Assembly: GCA_964017145.1 (NCBI GenBank)
Contig: OZ024840.1
Span: forward strand, 558,001 to 622,000
Direction: 5' to 3'
Length of the DNA stretch: 64,000 nucleotides
From: Agrocybe praecox
Taxonomy: Eukaryota; Basidiomycota; Agaricomycetes; Agaricales; Agrocybaceae
The notes beneath the pieces are model-generated. The model saw only the letters and a list, made by a program, of their open reading frames with translations. It ran no database searches and had not been told where the DNA came from. Numbering within the stretch: position 1 is the stretch's first letter; each line of letters starts with the position of its first letter. The position numbers and the translations under genes are program-made. Below are positions 10,830 to 23,779 of this stretch, one piece after another.

Positions 10830-12879
10830 ATGCGAAGTCTATGGGCCTATACTCGACTCTACACGCAATTTCGTGTCGCACTACGGCCTGTCATTATTAA
10901 CAGAAACTTTCCAGTGCGCAAAATGTCGGTCTTGCTACCCCAGACACGACCGCTTTCCGATACAGAAGCAGAAGGGCCTGCTTTTAAGAAACAAAGAATA
11001 GAAATCACCTCGCACGAACAAGTTCCTTCAAATATTGTCGAGGAAAATCCTCCAGAAATAGTGATTTCGTTGGAATCCGCGCAAAATTCGGGCGTTCAAA
11101 AGCCAAAGAAAAAGAAGAAGAGAAAGGATCCACCTTTTCCAGAACCGTGCTCTGGCGCCGACGTCTTGTATCAGGAAATTAGAGAACTTTTTGGGGGTGA
11201 TGTTGTGGACAAGGTTACTCAGGCTGGAGGCGCCTTCCAGAGTCCATTTACCTTTGGAGAAGAAGTCGAGGTGAAGATAGAAACGATAAGCTCCAACGGT
11301 GCGTTGCAAATATTGCTTGCTTATTGTGTTGCTTAATATTTCTTAGGCACTGGTATCGCTCTGGCTCCGTCAGAGAAAGGCCCTTGGGCTATCATAGTGC
11401 CTTTCGCACTTACCGGAGAGACGGTTCGCGTTCGTATCGGAAAGACAGATCGAATGTACTCTGTTGGACACCCGCTGGAAGTTCTGGTCAAGAATCCTGA
11501 ACTAAGAGACGATTCTCGTGTCCAATGCAAATACTTCGGAACGTGTGGAGGATGTCAATACCAGGTCTGTGGCTTGTCTAAATCTTGGATATCAGTTTCT
11601 AAATTCCTTGTTCAATAGATGCTCTCCGGAGAAACACAACTAGACCTAAAAAGAAATGTGATAGTAAAAGCATTCAAAACCTACTCTCGTATGTGATTTC
11701 TTGGGTCCAAAATAAACATACTAAGTATTTCTGTGTAAGGATAGAACTCCCAGAGTCCGCCATTCCTCTCATAGAAACCACTGTAGAATCTCCTCTGGTC
11801 TACGCGTACCGAACGAAAATCACACCTCACTTTGAGCGTCCACCCAAGTTTGCGAAGCAGGCAGACGTCACGGAAGGAGAGCAACCTTCATGGCTAAAAA
11901 TTGGATTCAACGTAACAAATAGCAATTCAACCCTGGATATAGAGGTTGGTAATACGCATCTGCATTTCTTGTCTCGTCCTAACGCCATCAGTAGGAATGT
12001 CCGATTGCTACTCCAGTATTGAACGAGCAATATAAAACAGATAGACAGAAAATTATCAAGTACGTCAAATGACTGCTCACTCCTTAACTTACTAATTTAA
12101 CTATTTGTATTCATAGAAACATCTTCACATACAAAAAAGGTGTATCGCTTCTGTATCGCGATTCATTGAATCCAGCATTCGACGCGAAAGAAATGATGAC
12201 GTCGCCAACAGACAAACTCTCTGACGCGTTCTCCCGGCACGTTTGTGTCACTGACCAAAATGCCACGGCGCGAGAAATGATCGGCGACTATCTTTTCGAA
12301 TACACAGCCGGCGGATTTTTCCAAAACAACAATTCAGTGCTTCCCCTCATGGTCGACCACGTAAAGAACCTCATCAAATCTAGCGCGGGCAGCGGCAGCG
12401 GACGACCTACGCATCTGGTTGACACGTACTGTGGAGCGGGTCTTTTTGCTATTTCACTTTCGTCAATGTTTGACAAGGTTGCTGGAATTGAACTGTCGAA
12501 GAGCTCTATTGAATCTGCAAAGCGAAACGCGGAGCTCAATTCGATATCCCCTGAAAAAATTTCTTTCCTCGCCGGAGATGCTTCAAATATCTTTGCCACT
12601 GTCAAGGACTTCCCTGCTCAGGATAGTGTCGTCGTCATTGATCCACCAAGGAAGGGATGCGATGAACCGTTCTTGAAGCAACTATTGGATTTTAGGCCCA
12701 ATACAGTGGTCTACGTCAGTTGTAATGTGCATTCACAGGCTCGCGATGTCGATGCGATCGTACGAAGGACACAAAATGACGATGAGGGGAAGAGGTACCG
12801 GTTGGAAAGCCTTCGAGGCTTCGACTTGTTCCCTCAGACGGCGCATGTAGAATCTGTCGCTCTACTACGGTTGTATTGA
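10830..12879 (+). CDS. TRM2: tRNA (uracil-5-)-methyltransferase, TRM2 type
   Basis: Six exons: 10830-11298, 11347-11564, 11619-11688, 11745-11944, 11995-12059, 12117-12879; 1785 bases and 594 residues from the ATG at 10830. The enzyme makes 5-methyluridine at position 54 of tRNA from S-adenosylmethionine. A lysine-rich segment (about 90-100) is followed by a TRAM-like region (about 130-185). Then come an iron-sulfur-type motif C217-x5-C223-x2-C226 with a further Cys at 321, the SAM loop DTYCGAG (443-449), DPPRKG (516-521) and the catalytic Cys543 in YVSCN. This is the RumA/Trm2 order. The first 31 residues are rich in Arg and lack acids, like a mitochondrial leader. A second ATG at 10923 (MSVLLPQ) would skip it, so two isoforms are possible. 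The frame is fully intact. Confidence 0.88.
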
Positions 12880-14140
12880 TTCTATTTCTACATGATTATT
12901 TTTTAAATTTTGTCTAATGCTCATCTTTACATAACCCCAGTGGGATTAATGCTTCCTTTTCTATTTCGGGTACTGGGGTACCAGAACTATGTTGAGCGAG
13001 GTATGTACGATCGGTTGTACTCCACTCTGTGCTGGATCTTTTCAACACGGATGTCTAAGTCTTTATTGCATGGACGGCCTTTCCTTCCCGTAGTAGATCG
13101 TAAACCGCGAAACCCGATGCTTGAACATTGACTACGTCACTCGTAGATAAATTTCTCGGAAACAGAACAGGATTATGTCGAATTTGAAAAGATTCGAAAG
13201 ATTGATAATCGTTCCAGCCTTGTTTGGTTCATTTTCATCATATCGCCTCCATGGCCACCAGTTATGGCGCAACTATTGCCAGGTATATACATACCTCATG
13301 TCTGTGCAATGGGTTTTAGCCTGTATATGTGCCAGTGAGAAACAGAAGCCTCATTATTATCTCAAGTAACTGCCAGTGCTACTAGAATCCTCTCATGATC
13401 AGTTCTTGATGAGAGATTTTATCTCGATCGACTAGCCTTGCTTTGTTTAATCGCTATGTTTAAGGAGGTTACTTATGTACGTACGACGAATCATAAGTAA
13501 AATGAAACACGCAACTCCAATGACCCGGAACCGACAAGGAAACTTCGAGCTGAAGAGGTAATCCGGTTTCTTTCCTCACAGCCTCGTGGACAGGATTGGC
13601 CTTGACTTTAGACGGTTCCCATTCATTTTCTGAAGCGAGTAAGTCCCCGTTTGAATGATTATCGATTATCAATCATCCGATAAGTCCTTCGTGTCCTGGC
13701 TTAACCTGTGGACGTTTGAACAATAAGTCCGTTTCCTTCTCACTGTTTTCTCAAGTCTCAATATTAATAAGTTTTTCGGCCGAAAACTTTCGCGAGGGTA
13801 GACGTAATCACTTTCAATCTTGAGATCGTGGATACCTTCTTATTATTATTTTTCGAAAAAAAAAAAGCCATAAAACGACCCTGGAGGACTCATTTATCGA
13901 AGTTAGCGCCAAAGAATTATGCAGTGTGGTTGCCAAGTCGGATAAATCGCAGGATCCGGATAAAGCGTTGGGCGGCAAGATAAGATAAGATTCGCATAAA
14001 TGGACATCAGAAAATTTATAGCCTTTGCCGCTCGAAAGATGACTCGGATCTCTGCTATATAAACAAACCCCCTTATCGAAATGAAATGTCCCTTCAACTC
14101 GGAGTCACTCCCCACTTTCCCGAATACCTAAACAATAACC
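12880..14140. other. Intergenic, no gene recognised
   Basis: About 1.26 kb between the Trm2-like gene and the aminotransferase. Only frames shorter than 75 codons with unrelated composition are seen. The last 200 bases contain promoter-like motifs described separately. Confidence 0.5.
13941..14062 (+). promoter_or_regulatory. Putative promoter of the branched-chain aminotransferase: GATA motifs and TATA box
   Basis: Four GATAA/GATAAG motifs occur at 13941, 13959, 13979 and 13984, and a TATATAA element lies at 14056-14062, 79 bases before the ATG. In fungi GATA factors control nitrogen metabolism, which would suit an aminotransferase. Binding is inferred only from the motifs. Confidence 0.4.
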
Positions 14141-15635
14141 ATGGCCATTGACACGAAAACCGTCGCTCAGGAAAATGGCTCAGCCAAGACACTTGCGCCC
14201 CTAGACGTGAGCTTTACACAAAAGTCAGGCTCCGAACAATATCTAATGTATATTCTCGTTCCAACAGGCCTCTAAGTTGGTCATAAATCTTGCAAAGGAA
14301 CTGAAGCCAATTCCTGCGCCAAATGGTTTGGTTTTCGGAGAGGTACGCAGTGTGTCTTGCTGCAGTGGGGCGCTATGTTGGCTGAACATCGTCTAAGTCC
14401 AAGACTGATCATATGTTAGTCGTGGAATACGACCCAGCACACGGCTGGGGAATTCCTGAAATCAAGCCCTACGCACCCCTTTCTTTGGATCCGATGAGCT
14501 CGTGTTTCCACTACTGCCCAAACGTTTTCGAGGGAATGAAGGTACATCCTCTGTTCACGGATATATGAAAAGACCTAGTATGAATAAAGAATCTTTTGTT
14601 GTACAGGCTTACGTTGGGCCCGACGGAGAAGCACGCTTGTTCCGTCCCGAAGAAAACATGAAGCGTCTTGCTCGTTCAGCGGCTCGTGTTGCGTTACCTG
14701 TAAGTTCAGCTCGGACGTGAAGTCTTTCGGTCGCTGACTTTCGTCAACCAGCCCTTTGACACCAATGCAGTTTTGGAACTCATCAAGCGTCTCATTGCCG
14801 TGGAACAACGATGGATCCCTACGCTACCTGGATACAGTTTGTATGTCAGACCGACAATCATTGGCACGCGCGCCGCTCTTGGTGTTCAAGCTTCGGATCA
14901 CGCATGCTTCTACATCATTGTAACCCCAGCTGGTCCTTACTTCAGTGGCGAAGCCAAGGGCATCTCATTATTGGCTGTTGGAGAAAGCGTCCGAGCATGG
15001 CCTGGAGGTACCGGTGGACACAAATTGGGTCTCAACTACGCCCCAGGATTTCTACCCCAAAGGGTGGCTTCCAAACAGGGTTACGACCAGATTCTATGGC
15101 TTTTCGGCGAGGATGAGCGATTGACTGAAGTGGGTGCGATGAATGTATTTATTGTTGCACAGAGAGAGGACGGCGGTGCGTAGATAACATTCTATTTTTC
15201 TGACTTCGAAAATATACTCATGAGCCTCGTGCAGACATCGATTTGATAACACCAAACCTTGACGGAACTATCTTGCCTGGAATCACACGTGCATCTACAC
15301 TCGAACTTGCTCGCGCCCATGCTGCAGGAAAGATCACCCTTGCTGGTGTCCCATCCAACGTCAAGATCCATACCCACGAACGTGTCATCACCATGTCCGA
15401 AATTTCTAGGCTTGCAGAGGACAACCGCGTACTAGAATGCTTCGGTGTCGGCACTGCTGTCCTCGTCGCCCCTGTGGGACGTATCGGATGGAGAGGCAAA
15501 GATATCGTCCTGCCTGTTCACAAAGGTGGCCTCGGGCCCATTGGAAGTGGACTGAAAGCGATGATCCTCGATATCCAGACCGGCGTCAAACAGTACGAGG
15601 GTTGGAGTGTACCCGTGGCGTCTGTTGACCTATAA
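14141..15635 (+). CDS. BCAT: Branched-chain amino acid aminotransferase (PLP fold type IV)
   Basis: Six exons: 14141-14206, 14268-14342, 14398-14541, 14607-14699, 14752-15175, 15235-15635; 1203 bases, 400 residues, normal for eukaryotic BCATs. It transfers the amino group between Leu/Ile/Val and 2-oxoglutarate. Visible family signatures are [24 protein letters not shown], the PLP-binding Lys217 in [20 protein letters not shown] and LPGITRAS. The N-terminus ([14 protein letters not shown]) has no clear mitochondrial leader, so the protein may be cytosolic like yeast Bat2. A TATA box stands 79 bases upstream. The E2 subunit of the next catabolic complex lies in the same window (40541-42289), but 25 kb apart, so linkage need not be functional. 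Confidence 0.93.
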
Positions 15636-16421
15636 AAAGGTCCCTCCATTCCAGTAAAAGTATATCATCCATCCCCATCCATACTCCACAACAATCAGTC
15701 ATTCCCTATCGGTGTATCCTCGTAATGGATTTGTGTATGTATAGAGACTTCTTTCGTGTCTTTGTGTAATTTATGAATTGACTGTTTTTTAATCCATCTA
15801 CATGTTGTATGTGGATGGCCTACCGTGGACTTGTTTAGTGTGCAACTTAGCTCCATTGTGATGTTAGCGATCAATCCTCTAGGGGGTCCAGAAAGTCCCT
15901 AGCTTGTTCATTCGACTTATCGATGCATCGATATCGACCAAAGCTGATAATCGATGGTGAATCCATCTTCGCGGAGGTCGAAAATAAGAGGGCCTTTGAT
16001 ATCTCTTTGTCTTCAGAACCGCTTGCCCGGAGCGCCCAACGTCCTTGGATAACACAATTGACCGAGAAGCTATTGCCTTGAGCCCTGCGACCCAGGTATA
16101 CACCGCATGTGCGTACAGCAGTGACAACACATACTTAGAAATTTTGGCTTTGGCTTTGACTTCCCCGGCGAATTTCGCTTGCTCTTTTCCTTCTTGCTCG
16201 GGGTATATAAAAAGCTTCACGTCCTTCATCATCTGGACGTCCCTCCTTTCTGTCCATTGTCTGTTGGTATTTTCAACTTGTTCGGTTTTCGACTCGTACC
16301 AAAATAAATTAAGGCAACCCCTTTAAAACCATTCGGGTTTTTTTTTTGTTCAACAGGTTGGCGACTCCTCATTGTCTATTCTCCTTTACTCTTCCCACCA
16401 CTCGTCTTAGATCTATCGACG
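15636..16421. other. Intergenic: aminotransferase 3' region and promoter of next gene
   Basis: No conserved frame. A minus-strand open frame at 15879-16232 has no recognisable features. A TATATAA element near 16203 and a run of T at 16333-16347 precede the gene at 16422. Confidence 0.45.
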
Positions 16422-17199
16422 ATGCCTTATTTGGTGACGCAGTATGAGCTGGAGCGTCGTCTTTTCCGCTGGCTGGGCTCCGCTTCTGCGCCTCGGTACC
16501 CTTTTTACGAAGTGAACGGGTATTCAACCATCAGTACAAGCCAGCAGAACCTCAAGTCGGGCAAGATGCAAGATCTGAACAGGTGGTTCTACGATATCGA
16601 GCTCGCTGCAAATGAGTGTGATATTTCTCAGGAGCAGTATCCGGATGTAGCTATTTATTTTCTGAGAGGCGAGTTAAAGGAGGTCATGTGTGAGAGGAGA
16701 GAGTGGTATTTGCAGCAGACTAGGAGGGTGTTTTGGGCTTGGTCGGATTTCAAGTATGATTTGACGAGGGTCGTCCGTGAGTGCCTTGTTTTATTATGCC
16801 TTTATCCTGCATTGGTGTTAATTGTTGACTGCAAAACTGCGACTTAGAGGAAGCTCAGCTCGAGATTGCGGAAATGACCAATGAAGCGTTCGAAATCATA
16901 GCTAAAGAGGCGAGGAAGTGTAAGTACATATCGAAACTACTGCCCTCAGGCCTGACGGACCTGCTTACCCCTCGTTCTGAATCATAGTCCTTGCCACGAA
17001 GGCCGAGAGCGCATGCGACATCCCTGAAGTCGTCATGCAGCAGATTCGTCGCGTCCATCCGTATATCGCCAGCTCCCTCAAAGTAGGACTGATCATTAGC
17101 GGGACGGCCATCGCTCTTCCTGCCCTGGGACTTTTGGCATGGAAGAGATATCAGGCAAAACAGGAAACTGTTAACAGTTCTTCACCCCGGTTGGACTGA
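16422..17199 (+). CDS. Hypothetical small single-pass membrane protein with a shared N-terminal helical module
   Basis: Three exons: 16422-16776, 16848-16919, 16988-17199; 639 bases, 212 residues. Residues about 45-118 (DLNRWFYDIELAANE, YPDVAIYFLRGELKEVM, WAWSDFKYDL) match the pattern of a module in the IFI27-like genes at 30092, 51391 and 55512: a hydrophobic A-x(2)-FL core, a charged helix, then W-x(2)-F. A coiled segment (QLEIAEMTNEAFEIIAKEA) follows. A single membrane segment near the C-terminus (VGLIISGTAIALPALGLLAW) ends in a basic tail. I do not recognise a named family. It differs from the IFI27-like genes in having one membrane helix instead of the Gly/Ala-rich domain. All splice sites are canonical and the frame is intact, which supports a real gene. 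Confidence 0.65.
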
Positions 17200-18931
17200 T
17201 TCGTGGTATCGTTTCGTGTGTCGTTGTTGTTTGGTTCTTAGTTTGATGTTCGTGTTTGTGTATTGCTCGCATAGTTAGACATCTATCCTGTAATCTTGGT
17301 CGGTCACTTCAATTCTTTACAATCGGCAGTCTTCAATCTTCGTTAGAAGGTTCAACCAAAGTGTCGTGAATCTTCGCCTCATTGCGATCCAGCTAAGGTC
17401 CAGCAGTCTTCTTGGAGACGGTGGTGTCAAAGTCGAGTCATATGCAGACACCCATTGAGGGTTGAAACCCAGAATTATTTTTTTGGTCCATGACTACAGT
17501 GTCCCAGTAAACTTGATATAAGGCATTACAAACCATCATGCGAACAAGTCCGTCGTCGAACACAGGAGGTTTCGGCGTCGCTGTGAAAGTAGTGAAGATG
17601 TGCAAGTATGAAGTCGACACGATGCCCAACAATGATTAAACGTCAATTCCGAGGGGCCCTCGACAATCCTTCTGCCATTGTTAAAATTCTCCCTCTTTCA
17701 GTCTCCATAGACATTTGAATATCTGATGTTGTGGGTGATGAAACATAGAGACCAAGTTGTCGAAACTTGAATATGTTGGACATAGCTTTATTGTGCAGCA
17801 CAAGCTGAGTAAAGAGGGATGTATTAACAAGCCAGCGACAAGGGAAGTGGCTACGGTTTCAGACCAGAATATCGTGCGTTTAATGAGATACCGTGATGTG
17901 GGCACGTTGGAGGTTCTTTTTATGCGAGAAAATGGACCCTCGTCAGAGAACAAAGAGAGGTAACATTATCATTCAGTACATGGGACAACCAGGATCCACC
18001 AAAGGTTTGTACCATTCACAACGCGGGATACATTTTGGCACCAACAGGCGCGTCGAGAAGAGCCCTTGTTCAGCTGCCTGTAACTGGGGTTTAGAAACGA
18101 TAGCGAACAGGAAAAAAAGAACCTGATCACCTTGATGTTCTTATATTCAATAGATGGGAGTATTCGCTTCAAAAAAGAAGAGGAATAAAAATTACAATTC
18201 TTCGTGGCAGCTATGTCGGACTCGAGTGATTTCATATGCTCCGTTTTGGTAAAACTTTGTCATTTTATGAAGGCTCTGAAGGCAAATGCAAGCACATAAA
18301 CCCCTAGGATATCATATTTCATTCCATTTGACTTCCACCGTCGTTTCTGCGCGTTTGTTATTGACAGCGTAGTCTTCCCCAGACCATCCGCCGACTGACG
18401 GATCCAATTGCATGTGCCATTTAAAATAGGAATGGCTTTGTTGCCAGAAGCAACCAAATTAGGACCCAGAAATTTTGGTCGGATCCAAGTCAAACTTGAC
18501 TTCGTTGTTTTGCTGCCAGTCCTCATTACAAGTGGGCTTTGATTTAGTCCGCAAGATTCAAAAGTCGAGTGAAGATAAATAGTAAAGAAAGAAAGGGGTG
18601 ACTAGGGTTTGGTTAGGGTTAGCTAAACAAGCTAAAATAGGGTTCACGTCCCTTGACTTCGCCTTGACCACTACACGACTCAGCAAGCACTGGGGCCTCG
18701 TTTCTCTAGGAGGGTTTCCTTATAATAGCCAGTAAGCATGGCGCTCCTATACAGGGCTTCATTATGGCGTCTGACAGCGGTATATCTCAGAATTATTTTA
18801 CGACTTATAAAAGGCCAACTTTTCCTCGACGATCGCTTACTGCGCCTCTACGGCTTTGGAGGGCCTCGAAATCGACAAGGAGTTCGATTAAATCGATAGC
18901 AGAATCCATAACTACGCGCTTTTCTGTCGAT
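17200..18931. other. Intergenic, no gene recognised
   Basis: About 1.7 kb with short frames only (largest 90 codons). A short TTAGGGTT-like stretch at about 18604-18645 is too small to be telomeric. An in-frame ATG at 18764 could extend the dynein-tail protein by 56 residues. Confidence 0.45.
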
Positions 18932-21900
18932 ATGGAGCCGCCACAATCACAAACGAACGGTTCAGCCAACCACCATGACTCGCCTCCACCCCCTGCACCG
19001 GAAGTTACTTCCACTTTTGAGCCAGAGATATTTCGACAGTATCTCACTGGTCTGCTACCCCCAGTCATTGGTGCTTCTCCGCCGGATCTTGAGTCGCTGT
19101 TTGATGACGAGTTTGATGAACGCGTAAGGCGCTTCGCTGCAGACACCGGAGGCGTGATATATGTCGTGCAGATCAAGGAAGAGAACGAAGGTACGTTCTG
19201 AATATCATTACATTCTGTGTTTTGCTGAAACATAGGTGCAGAGGACTCGACACCTACATACACTTATCATTTTACCCCGCATTTAACTTACCACCCTTCA
19301 CACGTAACCACGCTTGCCCTAATTAAACGCGGGCCCACACTTGACTCAACGACACCACTGGCGACTCAACTACACTTTCTAAACCTATTTGGAGGAGAAG
19401 AAACACCGTATGAGAGCTTACACGCTGTAGTTAGTCAGGGTGTCAAGCCTTGGTTTGATGCTTTTGTCGGAGCACGAGGGATAGGCAAGGATGGCGACGC
19501 AAAAATGGGTGAATATTTTGGTGATATCCAAGGCTTTGAACGCATCTTAACGAGCTTATAGGTATACCCATGACGAAGAAAAAGTTCGCTGAACTTGAGC
19601 TGTCATTACTACACCTGCAACAAAACGTCGAAATTCCAGAGACACATCTCATCATCCACCCTGTTATCCAACGAGCCGTAGAACAAGTGATTTATCTCTG
19701 CTCTCCTTTTTAACTGCAGACCAAAGCTAACATTTATTGCGCCTAGGCTCAAGCGTCTGGAGTGCGACCAAACATCTCCCACATACCTGCCAAATTACTA
19801 AATGACAGTACATTCCTCAATACACTCCATAATCACGTAAATGCGTGGATCAAGTCGATCCAATCAGTGACAAAGTTAACTCGAGACGTTGCCTCTGGAA
19901 ATGCTTCTCAAGAGATCAACTTCTGGCTGAGCTTGGAACGGGCCTTGGAGGCTATCGAGACACAATTACGGAGTGAGGAAGTCAACATGGTCATGGATTG
20001 TCTGAGGAACGCCAAACGTTTCCGTGCTACTGTCAGTTTTATTGCCGATACTGGGCTGAAAGATGCTACAGACCTTGGTGAGTTTTTTTACTTCTCTTCT
20101 ATTCAATAGCTTCTTTGGCTCATTCAGGCTTCTAGTGCACAAATACAACCAGCTCATGAAAGACTTCCCGCTTAACGAACTTCTATCCGCCACCGATCTC
20201 GACAGGGTCCAAGAGTCCATTATACTCATCTTTGGACACATCAATCGTAAACTCCGACTGTCACCTTACCCAATTCGACGTGCCCTCCCTCTTGTCGAAG
20301 CTATTTCACGGGATTTCAATGACCAGCTATTACGCATCCTCACATCCCAGCGACTGCCATATACGCCTTATGACACGTTCGAGCGGCTTCTTTCCCAGAC
20401 GACAAATGTGTTCAGGACGTGGGACGACCAGATTAAGGAGTTTACGAATGTGGCGCGTGAGGTGACGAGGAAGAGAAATGAGAGGTTCATTCCTATCAAG
20501 GTCGTACCAGCACACGCAAAATTGCAGGAGAGGACGAGGTACCTGAGAGATTGGAGGAAACAGCATGAACAGTTGGCGGTGATGACAGGTCCAACGAAAG
20601 GTTTAGGTGGGGTGGGTATGGAAGTGGGCGGCATGGATATGGAGGAAGAAGTGAAGGAGGCTTATGAAGTTGTGAAGAGGATAGATGTGTTGGATGTCAG
20701 TGTCGGTATGTGTGATCTTACTCTCCTTTCTCGATCAATGTTGAGCTCACGGTGACCATTCAGAGGGAACTGAGATTTGGGTTGCAGCTGAGAATGCATA
20801 CAATGAAAGGGTGTCGAGAGTGGAGAACCAAATTATTGCGCGGCTACGAGATAGACTTGGGACGGCGAGGAACGCGAATGAGATGTTCCGCGTTTTCTCC
20901 AAGTTTAATGCTCTGTTCGTGCGAGCAAAGGTGATTGTGTTGAGAAATCATATGATGCATGTCGCTGAGATAGTTGTATTAGATTCGTGGTGCCATTCAA
21001 GAATATCAGACTCAGCTCATTGATTCGGTGAAAGAAGATATTAAACATCTCCATGAAAAGGTTATATTATTCATTATCACTCTATTTCTACAATTTTATC
21101 TAACTTTGATTTTGCAGTTCAAAACACAATACCGTTTCTCGGAAGCGTACCACATGTCCCAAATGCGTGATTTGCCACCAATAGCAGGCGCGATCATCTG
21201 GGCGCGTCAAATTGAGCGTCAATTACAGACATACATGAAGCGCGTCGAAGACGTTCTCGGAAAAGGCTGGGAGCACTATGCCGAAGGTCAAAGGCTCCAA
21301 TCCGAAAGCACTGCGTTCCGTAAAAAACTGGACACACGGCCTGTGTTCGAAGCATGGATGCAAGACATCGGTAGACGGAACATGGGCGTCGACGGGCGGC
21401 TCTTTGAGATCGTGCGTCTGCGCGGGGGAGGCTTCCAGCTCGCTGTGAATTTCGATCCGCAGATCATCACTTTGTTCAAGGAGGTGCGCAATTTGCTGTG
21501 GCTCAACTTCCAGGTGCCGCATGCGATCTCGAATATGGCGAAGGATGCGAAGAGGGTGTATCCCCATGCTGTGAGCTTGATGGAGACTGTGAGGACATAT
21601 GGGCAGACGTTGGATTTGGTCGAGAATAATAAGGGCATTGAGTGGTTGGTTGCGGAATATAGGAATGAGTCGCAGAGGATGATTACCAAAGGTAGGATTT
21701 GGCATTTTTTTCTTTCGTTGATTTTTTTTTCTGACAATTTTATGGTAATTTTGTCTAGGCATGAACATCAGATGGGACTACTTCGTTAATCAGTATGATA
21801 GTGCGAGATACGTGCCTAGTTCTGACGGAAGGGACAATCGACACATTCAGTTCGTGCGCGAATTTGCTAGTATTGTCTCTGTTCTGCAGGTTTGTTACTA

Positions 21901-23218
21901 TGAACTTTCACCTTCCTGACCCGCCTTTTCTGATGGATCACATGTGCAGGACAAAACCAACAATGTCATTGACCTATACAAAGATATCCTGCGAGCGGTG
22001 GAGGACCTCCAGACGTGTTCGTATACTTCAGAGGCATTCTCGGAATTGTTAAGCAAGATTCAAGCTGCTGTATGTAGAGATCTTCAGCGCGCTTCTCTTT
22101 TTATTCTAATTATGATTTTAATCTATAGATTGATCGTTTGAATTTGGAGGGCTATGCTAACTTGGACTACTGGGTTGCGGAGCTGGACAAACGCATCGAG
22201 GGGATCTTGCTCCAACGGTTAACCCATATCATCCAGGTGTGGTGTTCGGAGTTCGATAGGACAGATGATGGTGATACCCGAAGGGAGTTGGTAGGAGTTG
22301 GTAGGGAGAGAGATGTTGCTGGAAAGAGACGAGGTGATAAGAGGATGAAGGAGGAGAAGGTGTGTTTTCTGCCTCCTCGGTGATGCGTATCCTGTGTTGG
22401 TTGCTGATCATCGTTTTGTGCTAGTTCTTGGAAGGTCATATGACTGTGAAACCTATCGTTCATGAGATCCGGATACAGAATCAGGTTATTTTCCTGGATC
22501 CTCCGATAGAGTATGCTAGGTCGACATGGATCAAGCAGTTGCATGATTGGTTAGGTATGTCACTTTATAGTTGTTTGCTTTTTGTTCGTTTGTGCTCATC
22601 TCGATGACTTTAGGTGTTGTTTGTAGATTAAGGAGAATCCAAAGCTCGCGGTATGAAATTGGACTGCAAATGCAGGGTGCTTCGGCCGCTGAGACGACTT
22701 ATACCTCTCTCGTATGTTCACCTTTCTATGTGTATTAGGGAAGAAAGTATTAACGTTTGATGTAGCTCACACGATTCCCCGATAACACATTAGAGCGACC
22801 ATTCTCGCTGATTGAGAACAAAGTGAACCAAATCAAAGAATACGTTGGCAAATGGCTGCAATTCCAATCCTTATGGGATCTCGAAGCCGAATACGTATTC
22901 AACCGCCTTGGAGATTCTCTTGCCAATTGGCAGCAGCTGCTTACAGAAATCAAGAAAGCACGTTCGACGTTTGATACTTCCGACACCCAAAAGTCGTTTG
23001 GAGTGTGCGTGATCGATTACGAGCAGGTACAGTCCAGGGTGAATGCGAAATATGATGCGTGGCAGAGGGATATCCTCAGTCGGTTCGGCGTAAAGCTGGG
23101 CAATGCGATGAAGGAGATGCACGCTGCCATCCTGAAGGCAAGAAATGATTTAGAACATCATTCGATAGAGGGTATCGTTGGAGGTGGTGCGGGTGCGGGA
23201 GTAGCGAGGAGGTTTTAA
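18932..23218 (+). CDS. DYN1: Cytoplasmic dynein heavy chain, tail region only (no motor)
   Basis: Fourteen exons: 18932-19190, 19236-19508, 19562-19686, 19747-20077, 20136-20705, 20764-20930, 20983-21060, 21118-21691, 21759-21889, 21950-22069, 22129-22359, 22425-22554, 22614-22711, 22766-23218; 3540 bases, 1179 residues, one frame. The sequence follows the dynein heavy chain tail: N-terminal dimerisation region, then the DHC_N1 helical bundles (for example [72 protein letters not shown] cut here into parts). It ends at the usual [11 protein letters not shown] segment with 14 novel Gly-rich residues and TAA. A complete heavy chain has over 4000 residues with linker and AAA+ motor; none of that lies in the following 40 kb. 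It could be one half of a split heavy chain or a truncated copy. An alternative ATG lies at 18764. Confidence 0.85.
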
Positions 23219-23779
23219 TGATTCTTATGACCTTTTATTTGTTTGTCTGTTTTTTCTCTCTCTATCATTGTATCTCGTCCGCCTTATTTTTCCTTCCTCT
23301 ATTCTATGCATATTATCTCTATACGTCTTCTCTTATATACCTCCGTTCGCCAGGGATGCATACATACTCACTCTCGTTTACTATCGACCAGTCGCTTCTG
23401 CTAGGATGGTACATATTATTACAACCCTCTTCTTAGCTACCCATAACGCATTTTCTGTATGTTTGAATTTAGTAATCCGGAATAATGACTTTCTTTCACT
23501 TGAACCCACAAACACGGCCCTCCTTCCTGAATAGATCAATACCCCAAGACCGGAATCCGGAGGTCAGCTGACTATAGAAAAGTCACATATGGTCCGTGCG
23601 TTGCTGTCACCTATATAATACACGCCTCCCACGAATCGGAATCCCCATCTCTTGTGCTCGGGCATGTACTGTCGCCAGTGAGGTTTCTACCGAGGCACAG
23701 TTTTTTTGCTGATTGCAAATTATACATCCGACTCCGTCTGTTAGCTTCGGCTTCCAGCAATTTTTGGAAAAACCTCATT
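23219..23779. other. 3' flank of dynein-tail gene up to inverted-repeat arm
   Basis: Pyrimidine-rich sequence typical of a 3' untranslated region follows the stop. No linker- or motor-like coding sequence is found in any frame. The homology of the large inverted repeat starts at about 23780. Confidence 0.5.

Noticed and set aside
18604..18645. TTAGGG-like telomeric repeats
   Set aside because: Only one or two imperfect units; no array.
21223..21768. 181-codon minus-strand frame
   Set aside because: Antisense shadow of a long, well-supported dynein-tail exon.
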